Origin: Saccharicrinis sp. UBA6048
Lineage (GTDB): Bacteria; Bacteroidota; Bacteroidia; Bacteroidales; Marinilabiliaceae
DNA length: 5,155 nt
Direction of reading: 5' to 3'
Assembly: GCA_002429115.1 (NCBI GenBank)
Contig: DIYS01000109.1
Span: forward strand, 1 to 5,155
This document shows, piece by piece, positions 1-5,155 of this stretch; position 1 is the stretch's first letter; each line of letters begins with the position of its first letter. A program made the translations under genes and the position numbers. A model generated the notes under the pieces. The model did no database searches and was not told the origin of the DNA. It worked only from the letters and a program-made list of their open reading frames with translations.

Positions 1-534
1 GTATTTTGAGTTAATATTTGGTCCAAGGTTCTTAACTTTTAACTGAACAGGTGACTGCATCAGTTCAATGGCATTTTCGCAGACCTCAATTTCACGGCGG
101 GCTTCCTGTTTCAGAGGTTCATCTTCGGCAGGCAAGATTGAGATTAACTCTTCGTATATGCCAATTGCTTCTTCATGTTTTAGCAGGTATTGCCGCGCTT
201 TCCCCATTGATAACTGTATATCAACCCCGAGATCTCCGATTTTTTCTTCTCCTTCAAGCAGGCTATAGGCTTTATCGAAATAAACAACCGCTGTGTCGGG
301 TCCATCAGAGGTATTAAGATAGCAGTTACCGATGTTGTACAATACGGCTACATTTTCGGGTTCGGCCTCTAATAAATCAGAGAAAAGATCAATGGCTTCG
401 TCAAATGCTTTATCATCAGCAAGTCGTACTGCCTGGGTAAATTTCTTGTTATCAAACTTTGTTTCAGATTGTGCTTGTGCTAACTGCACTATAAACGAAA
501 GTAAAAGAGCGATTACAATAACTGGACGTATCAT
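1..534 (-). CDS. Secreted TPR protein, N-terminal part only (paralogue of the gene at 675-2255); runs off the window
   Basis: Translating the minus strand from the ATG at 534-532 gives 178 uninterrupted codons to base 1 with no stop, so the 3' end lies outside the window. An in-frame TAG at 546-544 upstream makes this ATG the only sensible start. Residues 1-21 form a type I signal peptide (hydrophobic IVIALLLSFIV, then cleavage after AQA), so the product is exported. Residues about 35-160 are TPR-like amphipathic helix pairs, for example AVLYNIGNCYLN and EAIGIYEELISILP. The last residues (CENAIEL, NLG, INSKY) match colinearly the stretch CKNAIEL, NLG, INSEY of the upstream neighbour, where its PD40 propeller begins. 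I therefore infer that a propeller follows outside the window; an OmpA domain after it is possible but unseen. The role is probably cell-envelope scaffolding. Plus-strand frames over this region are shadows. Confidence 0.88.
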   Translation of the reverse strand, partial: MIRPVIVIALLLSFIVQLAQAQSETKFDNKKFTQAVRLADDKAFDEAIDLFSDLLEAEPENVAVLYNIGNCYLNTSDGPDTAVVYFDKAYSLLEGEEKIGDLGVDIQLSMGKARQYLLKHEEAIGIYEELISILPAEDEPLKQEARREIEVCENAIELMQSPVQLKVKNLGPNINSKY

Positions 535-674
535 ATCTGAGTTCTAATTGTTTGGTTTTTAAATTGACATCGCAAATTAACTAAAAAAGCTTAGCAATTT
601 GTCTGTTGTATTATTACTTTTTTATAAAAGGGGCCTCTTAATTGACAGACAACAGCTGAAAGCAACTAAACGTT
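535..674 (-). other. Intergenic region between the two TPR/PD40 paralogues; possible weak promoter
   Basis: These 140 bases of AT-rich non-coding DNA separate the two paralogues. On the minus strand, TTAATTTG (580-573) matches the Bacteroidota -7 consensus TAnnTTTG at 7 of 8 positions and would give a leader of roughly 30 nt before the ATG at 534. No convincing -33 TTTG sits at the usual spacing. A near-palindrome AAGAGGCCCCTTTT (about 627-640) could be a weak hairpin after the upstream gene, but its loop would be very small and no separate U-tract follows. The gap is long for an operon, so separate transcription of the downstream gene is plausible but not shown. Confidence 0.3.
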
Positions 675-2255
675 CTATTTGATCACCATTGGGTCAAGAA
701 ATGTAGCGCCTGTTTTGGAGCGATAATTTTCTTGATATGGGATTTCAATTACACGATTAATAGTTGTTTTTCCCGGTGTTTTTATCGTCATCTGGTATAC
801 TACCCCAGTGGGCAATATCATTGTGTATTTACCAGTATTTCTCTGAGGCTTATATGTGCCAATATGCGCATTACTTTCTTTATAATGAATACTAATTTCA
901 GAATCTGAAGAAGGTAATCCGTCAATTGTAAATAGATAGCCTGCCACAACAGCTAAAGAGCGCTCGTCATAGACTGGGTATTCAATAATGTAAATGTCCG
1001 ATCGCCCATAACCACCGGGACGCTCAGAAGCAAAATAGACTCGTTGACCATCCAGCGTTGGAATGTAAAAGAGGTCATCACCGGGGGTGTTAATCGGGTA
1101 GCCTATGTTTTGAGCTTTCGACCACTGACCGTTTTCCAGTTTTTCACTTTTAAAAATATCGAAACCACCCATAGATGAATGCCCTTCAGAAGCGAAAAAC
1201 AAGGTGTTACCATCGTAAGACAAAAACGGGCTTTCCTCATTGAGTTGTGTATTTACTGATTCGGGGAATAATTGTGCCTTTCCCCATGTTCCATCCGGTA
1301 ATTTCTTTGATAGGTACATATCCTTTTGCCCAATGCCATTGGGACGATCGCTGGTAAAAACAATGGTATTGCCATCTAATGACAGTGACGCATGTGACTC
1401 TTCATAAGGAGAATTGATAGGTTTTGGTAGCCGCTTGGGTTCAGACCACTCTTTGTCCATTTGTGAAATAAACAGGTCGCCATTTCCCTGGTTGCGATAA
1501 ATGATCAGAGTTTTTCCATCAGAACTTAAGCTGCAAGTGGCATCGTAGCGGTCGGTATTGAGGTTAGAGTTAGCAGTGACCGACGGCAGCCATGAGCCTT
1601 CGCGCCAGCTGCTGGTGTATATATCCTCAGGAGGCAGGATTGTGTTTTTCTGTTTTTTGCTGCGTTTTAAGCGGTTGGATGTAAACATTAACAAATCTTC
1701 ATTACCTGATATCACCGGACTGTGCTCATCGTATTCGCTGTTGATGGCCTGACCAAGGTTTGTGATACGAAAATCGACAGGTTGACTTGTTAATTCAATG
1801 GCGTTCTTACAATAACCGATGTAAAGGTCTATTTGTGAATGGATGTTTGTACGATTTTTTGGTACAGTATCGCTTAAGGTGCTTAAGATTTGCAAAGCGT
1901 CCTCAAAGCGATTGGTCAGGTGATAGGCCTGTGCTAAATGGTAATTTGCTTCAATGGCATGGTCGTTTCTTTCGGAATACATACCAAGTTCATCAACGGC
2001 TTTTTCCAAAGATACAATCGCTGCATCCGTTTTGTAATCGATGTTAAGATAGCAGATACCTTTTAGTAAATGCAGATGTCCGTCGTCGGGATATTTTCTT
2101 TGTAGGATAGTTAATTGACCAATTGCCTGCGTGTAAGCATCGATACTAAGCAGATTTTCAATCGGGATAATATCTTTCTTGCGCGGTTTTTTCTGAGCAT
2201 CTAATGAAAAGCAAATACATAGAATCAGGCAAATAGCACTGTATCTCTTAATCAT
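675..2255 (-). CDS. Secreted TPR / PD40 beta-propeller protein without OmpA domain
   Basis: This 526-residue protein starts with a signal peptide (residues 1-20, cleavage after SLDA before QKK) and is presumably periplasmic or attached to the outer membrane. Residues about 35-155 are TPR-like helices. Residues about 175-427 hold some five PD40/WD40-like blades. Their repeating strand motifs include LSSDGKTLIIY (243-253), LSLDGNTIVFTSDRP (291-305), LSYDGNTLFFASE (345-357) and LDGQRVYFASERPGG (401-415), each followed by a G-x-x-D-I/M-Y/F turn. Residues about 435-526 look like a small beta-sandwich of the carboxypeptidase-regulatory type, and the protein then stops. Bacteroidota proteins with this order, such as PorE of the type IX secretion machinery, usually add a C-terminal OmpA peptidoglycan-binding domain, which is absent here. 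The next gene downstream is a paralogue. The exact role is unknown; an envelope scaffold or a peptide/glycan-binding accessory protein is my inference. Confidence 0.85.
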   Translation of the reverse strand: MIKRYSAICLILCICFSLDAQKKPRKKDIIPIENLLSIDAYTQAIGQLTILQRKYPDDGHLHLLKGICYLNIDYKTDAAIVSLEKAVDELGMYSERNDHAIEANYHLAQAYHLTNRFEDALQILSTLSDTVPKNRTNIHSQIDLYIGYCKNAIELTSQPVDFRITNLGQAINSEYDEHSPVISGNEDLLMFTSNRLKRSKKQKNTILPPEDIYTSSWREGSWLPSVTANSNLNTDRYDATCSLSSDGKTLIIYRNQGNGDLFISQMDKEWSEPKRLPKPINSPYEESHASLSLDGNTIVFTSDRPNGIGQKDMYLSKKLPDGTWGKAQLFPESVNTQLNEESPFLSYDGNTLFFASEGHSSMGGFDIFKSEKLENGQWSKAQNIGYPINTPGDDLFYIPTLDGQRVYFASERPGGYGRSDIYIIEYPVYDERSLAVVAGYLFTIDGLPSSDSEISIHYKESNAHIGTYKPQRNTGKYTMILPTGVVYQMTIKTPGKTTINRVIEIPYQENYRSKTGATFLDPMVIK

Positions 2256-2290
2256 AACAGAGGTTGTTTGTTTATGGCTAAAATATGACT

Positions 2291-2307
2291 CTAATTTGCA
2301 AAATTAG
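2291..2307. repeat. Perfect inverted repeat overlapping the predicted promoter
   Basis: CTAATTT (2291-2297) and AAATTAG (2301-2307) are perfect reverse complements separated by three bases. The symmetric site covers the whole predicted -7 element of the TPR/PD40 gene. It could be an operator for a dimeric regulator, a weak hairpin at the end of the glycosyltransferase transcript, or chance in AT-rich DNA. It has no GC-rich stem and no U-tract, so a strong intrinsic terminator is unlikely. Confidence 0.4.
2299..2306 (-). promoter_or_regulatory. Probable -7 promoter element for the TPR/PD40 gene
   Basis: The minus strand reads TAATTTTG, a perfect match to the Bacteroidota primary-sigma -7 element TAnnTTTG. 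It lies 43 nt upstream of the ATG at 2255, giving a predicted leader of about 35-40 nt. The -33 TTTG motif is not recognisable at the canonical 19-nt spacing, which is common because that element is poorly conserved. Its position in the 78-nt gap after the glycosyltransferase suggests that the TPR/PD40 gene is transcribed separately. Confidence 0.45.
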
Positions 2308-2333
2308 TGGGGGATAGGCAAGTATGAGAGTAA

Positions 2334-3491
2334 TTATAATGCTATGACATTTCCTTTAACCCCTTTTACCGGACAAATAATTAATGAGCTGTAATCGTTG
2401 TTAATAAAGCCATATTGGTAGTTATAATTGCTCATAAAGTTGATCATCTCATAGTTGCTTATGCAATGAGGGTCAAATATAATTATCGGCTCATTTTGTT
2501 TATTTGCAACATGTGTGTAAAGGTTTATATCAGGGAAGTGTTGCCGTAATTTATTGACCAGGTTTTGATTATCTGAAATTAACGCGACTGTCTTAGGGTC
2601 TATGTTAGAATTGTTAGCTTTGGGCTTGCTGATAAGTGTCGCCATAGCCTTAAATGAATAAACACATCTAACGCTTAACCATACTAAGGCTGTGGTAAAG
2701 ATTGATCTGGATGACTTGATGTATTTACGGTAGAACAGCCACATCGAATGATAAAAGTGCCAGAGGATATTCCTGTTTTTTGGAGTGCTTTGGCCTTTAA
2801 AATGTATGATGGTTATATCCGGATGATAATAATTATTTCCAAATTCTTTTCGTAATTGAACAGACAGGTCAATATCCTCGCCATACATAAAATAGGCTTC
2901 ATCGAACAGCGGTAAGCTCCCATCTTTTTTACGCGGCATTGCCAGAAACGCACCTGAAAGTATTTCTACTATGCCAGCTTTATCGCTGGGTAAATGATTG
3001 GCATAGTAACTGTAAAAACTAAGCAGGTTGGGAAATAAACGATGAAACTTTAAAATTTTAAGAACAGAGGAAGAAAGGGTAGGGAAATTACGTTTTGACT
3101 CAGGCAGGAAATTTCCGGAACCATCAATCATCCTGGCTCCAAGGCCTCCGGTATTGTGGTTTTTAAAATGATTAATCATCTTGATAAAGGTATCTTCTGC
3201 TACAATGGTGTCAGGATTAAGAAGCAGAGCAACATCCCCCGATGCAATTTTAAGAGCTTTGTTATTAGCTTTTGCAAACCCCAGGTTTGTTGATGTGGCA
3301 ATAATCTTAACAAAGGGAAAAAGTGTTGATACGCTTTTTTGCAGTTGAGTGTCGTTTGAATTGTCGACTAATAACACTTCTCCATTTACATTCTCCAGTG
3401 CTTTAGCAACTGAAAATAAGGTCAGTTTTAAAAAATCAATCGCATGATAACTGACAATTATAATTGATAGTTTGATTTCTTTTTCGCTCAT
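2334..3491 (-). CDS. Family 2 glycosyltransferase (WbbL/rhamnosyltransferase-like) with unusual C-terminal domain
   Basis: The protein transfers a sugar from an activated nucleotide-sugar, probably onto a cell-surface polysaccharide at the cytoplasmic face of the inner membrane. I place the start at the ATG at 3491 (protein begins MSEKEIKLS, 385 residues); the frame extends only to a GTG at 3506, adding five residues of no domain value. GT-A features, in order: LSIIIVSYH (8-16), VDNS (42-45), NLGFAKANN (69-77), the metal-binding NPDT (92-95), SGAFLAMPR (179-187), the acceptor/catalytic stretch FDEAYFMYGEDIDL (196-209) and HFKGQST (230-236). A hydrophobic, basic segment at about 250-288 may anchor it to the membrane. 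Residues about 297-385 form an extra domain that resembles a shortened Rossmann-like module. It follows the HAD gene by 46 nt with no visible terminator. Donor and acceptor cannot be told from the sequence. Confidence 0.9.
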   Translation of the reverse strand: MSEKEIKLSIIIVSYHAIDFLKLTLFSVAKALENVNGEVLLVDNSNDTQLQKSVSTLFPFVKIIATSTNLGFAKANNKALKIASGDVALLLNPDTIVAEDTFIKMINHFKNHNTGGLGARMIDGSGNFLPESKRNFPTLSSSVLKILKFHRLFPNLLSFYSYYANHLPSDKAGIVEILSGAFLAMPRKKDGSLPLFDEAYFMYGEDIDLSVQLRKEFGNNYYHPDITIIHFKGQSTPKNRNILWHFYHSMWLFYRKYIKSSRSIFTTALVWLSVRCVYSFKAMATLISKPKANNSNIDPKTVALISDNQNLVNKLRQHFPDINLYTHVANKQNEPIIIFDPHCISNYEMINFMSNYNYQYGFINNDYSSLIICPVKGVKGNVIAL

Positions 3492-3537
3492 AATAAATAA
3501 TCCCACTACTATGAACGTGTGAATTTTTGTTTTGGTA

Positions 3538-3969
3538 TTATCTGCAAAAAATAGCTTTTAGAAAACCACAAAGAGTTCTTCGTTCTGCTTTATCATACCT
3601 GGTTTGAAAGCTATCTTTTTCCTCTTGAGGTGCGTTGCTGTTGATCCATTGCCATATTTCACCCCATCCCATAAAACCACCAACATTGCGATCATCTATA
3701 AACAGATCGACATTAACCTTCCGGCTGATTTGAGTACTGTATTCTTCTTCCGGGTGGGTTCTGTTAACCGCATAGAATTCAACGCCATTTTTACGACAAT
3801 ACTCAACCGCTTCGTCCAGCTCTTTACCGGTGCGTATGGTCCATAGAATTAATAAGTGCCCTTTGCTCTGTAGCGATTTGAGCGTTTCAAAAGCAAAAAC
3901 CTTTTCTTTTCCAATAGCCGGATATTTGTGCTCAACAATGGTGCCATCAAAATCAACTGCAATTAGCAT
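3538..3969 (-). CDS. HAD-superfamily hydrolase, BT_0820-like
   Basis: This small cytoplasmic phosphohydrolase of 143 residues consists of a HAD core with almost no cap. Motif I is DFDGT with the nucleophile D6 and acid/base D8; motif II is T44 in LWTIRTG; the motif III lysine is probably K84 in RKVNVD; and motif IV is DD at 92-93 in FIDDRNVGG. All catalytic positions are present, so the enzyme should be active. From memory it resembles the structurally studied Bacteroides thetaiotaomicron BT_0820 family, whose substrate I do not know. It begins 12 nt after the membrane-protein gene and precedes the glycosyltransferase, so it is probably part of the recR-led transcript. A role in removing phosphate from a sugar precursor would fit the neighbour but is only inference. 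The C-terminus (residues 128-143) is basic and hydrophobic. Confidence 0.88.
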   Translation of the reverse strand: MLIAVDFDGTIVEHKYPAIGKEKVFAFETLKSLQSKGHLLILWTIRTGKELDEAVEYCRKNGVEFYAVNRTHPEEEYSTQISRKVNVDLFIDDRNVGGFMGWGEIWQWINSNAPQEEKDSFQTRYDKAERRTLCGFLKAIFCR

Positions 3970-3981
3970 ATATCTGTGGTG

Positions 3982-4434
3982 TTAAAGTTCGTCAAGGTTA
4001 ATTTTTAATTCAGATTGAATGGTGCTTTTGCCTGGATAGTTGAGCAATAAAAATAGGTAAACCAAACCAAAAATCATGAGTTGATTGATATTGCCAGTCA
4101 TCAGATACAGCAAGAGGCAAAGCAGAGAAATACCCTCCAGCGTTACAATCTTTATAAAATAGGATGAGCGGTATTGAAGTAGTTTTTTATCAATGCTCAG
4201 TTCCTGGTTAATATGGCTCACTTTACGCTTATGAAACATGTAACAGGCCGGAATGCCAGCCAATGCCAGTATTATTATCAATGACTTAAGGTTGTTCTCT
4301 GTTGAAGGATCAAGCTGATAAACCTGACCAACTTGTGCAACATAGATAAAGGATAACAAGGCAAAAGTGCCAAGCATGATTGATACAATGAAGTATATTA
4401 ACCGGATTTGTTTTATGGTTTTATTCGCTGTCAT
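3982..4434 (-). CDS. Small four-helix inner-membrane protein of unknown function
   Basis: I do not recognise the family. The 150-residue product has four predicted membrane helices at about 11-34, 50-67, 92-113 and 116-133. A basic loop after helix 2 (HKRKVSH) and an acidic, soluble tail (KINLDEL) complete it. There is no signal peptide and no catalytic motif that I can see. The ATG directly follows the recR stop codon (TAAATG), so ribosomes finishing recR could re-initiate here. The HAD gene follows after 12 nt. This packing argues strongly for a real, co-expressed gene. Lysines at the N-terminus and between helices 2 and 3 suggest that both termini face the cytoplasm. Confidence 0.8.
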   Translation of the reverse strand: MTANKTIKQIRLIYFIVSIMLGTFALLSFIYVAQVGQVYQLDPSTENNLKSLIIILALAGIPACYMFHKRKVSHINQELSIDKKLLQYRSSYFIKIVTLEGISLLCLLLYLMTGNINQLMIFGLVYLFLLLNYPGKSTIQSELKINLDEL

Positions 4435-5055
4435 TTATAAAGTATTTTCAAATGGTAAACGATTGACTAATGAACGACCTAAAGTGACTTCGTCTGTATA
4501 TTCTAGCTCATCGCCAATGGAAACGCCTCGTGCAATCGTTGTTGTTTTAATATCGTATTTCTCAAATTTCTTAAACAGGTAAAAATTGGTTGTATCACCC
4601 TCCATCGTGGTGCTTAGTGCAAAAATGACTTCATTGACCTCGCCACTCTGGATTTTGTCGACTAAAGGACCGATGGTCAGATCATCCGGGCCTATGCCAT
4701 CCATAGGTGAGATAACTCCGCCAAGAACATGATAGATGCCGTTGAATTGCTGTGTACTTTCAATGGCCATCACGTCTCTGATGCTTTCAACCACGCAAAT
4801 CAGGCTGTGATCTCTGTTAACATCGGCACATATATTACATATTTCCGAATCAGAAATGTTGTGACAACTTTTGCAATACATGATTTCCTGACGCATGTGA
4901 TGAATCGTATCAGAAAATTTAAACACCTGATCTTTATCCTGCTTAAGAAGATGCAAAACAAGACGCAATGCTGTTTTCTTTCCGATGCCGGGAAGTTTTG
5001 CAAACTCATTAACTGCACTTTCAAGTAATTTTGAAGGGTATGATGAAGCTGTCAT
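4435..5055 (-). CDS. recR: Recombination mediator protein RecR
   Basis: RecR works with RecO (and RecF) to load RecA onto SSB-coated single-stranded DNA at gaps during recombinational repair; it forms a ring-shaped clamp in the cytoplasm. At 206 residues it has the usual family length and all expected parts. These are the start YPSKLLE leading into the helix-hairpin-helix LPGIGKKTALRL (21-32), a four-cysteine zinc finger (C61, C64, C73, C76), a Toprim domain (about 84-180) beginning ICVVES with E90, the loop STTMEGDTTNFYL (148-160), and the conserved end ARGVSIGDELEYTDEVTLGR (175-194). The ATG at 5055 gives the normal N-terminus. It is the first gene of a tight run with the membrane protein, HAD and glycosyltransferase genes, rather than following dnaX-ybaB as in many Proteobacteria and Firmicutes. 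Confidence 0.98.
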   Translation of the reverse strand: MTASSYPSKLLESAVNEFAKLPGIGKKTALRLVLHLLKQDKDQVFKFSDTIHHMRQEIMYCKSCHNISDSEICNICADVNRDHSLICVVESIRDVMAIESTQQFNGIYHVLGGVISPMDGIGPDDLTIGPLVDKIQSGEVNEVIFALSTTMEGDTTNFYLFKKFEKYDIKTTTIARGVSIGDELEYTDEVTLGRSLVNRLPFENTL

Positions 5056-5077
5056 TTATTCCATTTCTTAAAGGATT

Positions 5078-5085
5078 CAAAGATA
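5078..5085 (-). promoter_or_regulatory. Probable -7 promoter element for the recR operon
   Basis: The minus strand reads TATCTTTG, a perfect match to the Bacteroidota -7 consensus TAnnTTTG, 22 nt upstream of the recR ATG. The predicted leader is only about 15 nt. No good -33 TTTG lies at 19-nt spacing; the closest TTTA is about 24 nt upstream. No Shine-Dalgarno sequence precedes the start, as is normal in this phylum. The rest of 5086-5155 is AT-rich and I see no gene in it on either strand. Confidence 0.45.
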
Positions 5086-5155
5086 ATAAAGAATAGCATT
5101 TTAAGTAGTAAACATTTTTTCTTTAAACACGACAAACGCATTTAACAATTATAAC

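Noticed and set aside
51..547. Plus-strand open frames at 51-317, 68-268 and 332-547
   Set aside because: They lie antisense to the partial TPR gene, whose protein has a signal peptide and a clear paralogue next door; their own translations have no recognisable domain and look like shadow frames.
603..655. Inverted repeat CTGTTGT (603-609) / ACAACAG (649-655) in the intergenic region
   Set aside because: Seven base pairs separated by about 40 bases of AT-rich DNA with no U-tract is too weak for a terminator or an RNA structure and is expected by chance.
1558..2047. Plus-strand open frames at 1558-1752 and 1787-2047
   Set aside because: They are antisense to the well-supported TPR/PD40 gene, and the translations are low in structure and match nothing I recognise.
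675..2255. TolB or a type IX secretion core component as a firm identity for the TPR/PD40 protein
   Set aside because: PD40 repeats are shared with both, but the N-terminal TPR region excludes a plain TolB, and the missing OmpA domain prevents a firm PorE call.
3492..3506. Longer glycosyltransferase start at a GTG (3506)
   Set aside because: It adds only five residues ahead of an ATG that directly precedes the conserved first strand; the ATG at 3491 is the more likely start.
3604..3846. Plus-strand open frame antisense to the HAD gene
   Set aside because: The minus-strand HAD protein has all four catalytic motifs; the antisense frame has no domain character.
4367..5028. Open frames at 4367-4582 (+), 4729-5028 (+) and 4800-5024 (-) overlapping recR
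   Set aside because: RecR is complete with all its motifs in the chosen frame; these are alternative-frame shadows.

Overview
The window reads as an ordinary chromosomal stretch from a member of the Bacteroidota. It is AT-rich and every convincing gene is on the minus strand. Clear Shine-Dalgarno sites are absent, and two gene starts are preceded by a perfect match to the Bacteroidota -7 promoter element (TAnnTTTG). Two secreted proteins of the TPR plus PD40 beta-propeller type, which are typical of this phylum, are present. A BT_0820-like HAD protein and a RecR ending in the ARG-x-SIGDELEYTDE style support the same placement. A marine Bacteroidales/Marinilabiliales-like source is possible but is only a guess.

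Reading in the direction of transcription (high to low coordinates), the first block is a compact four-gene run: recR (5055-4435), a small four-helix membrane protein (4434-3982, starting directly after the recR stop), a BT_0820-like HAD phosphatase (3969-3538) and a family 2 glycosyltransferase (start best placed at 3491, end 2334). The gaps are 0, 12 and 46 nt with no visible terminator, so the four are probably co-transcribed from a promoter just upstream of recR. The block joins a DNA-repair gene to what look like cell-surface sugar functions. The joint transcription probably reflects conserved neighbourhood rather than one pathway.

The second block is two consecutive paralogous genes, each with its own upstream region. 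The first (2255-675) is complete: signal peptide, TPR-like helices, about five PD40 propeller blades, then a small beta-sandwich-like end and no OmpA domain. The second (534-1) has a signal peptide and the same TPR-like region, but runs off the window edge exactly where the propeller should begin. Both are probably periplasmic or outer-membrane-associated scaffold proteins.

No RNA genes, CRISPR arrays, insertion sequences or integration scars are visible. I do not see a convincing new biological system. The observations most worth following are the tandem TPR/PD40 paralogues with similar upstream elements, the lack of an OmpA domain in the complete copy, and an unusual, apparently worn-down C-terminal domain on the glycosyltransferase.
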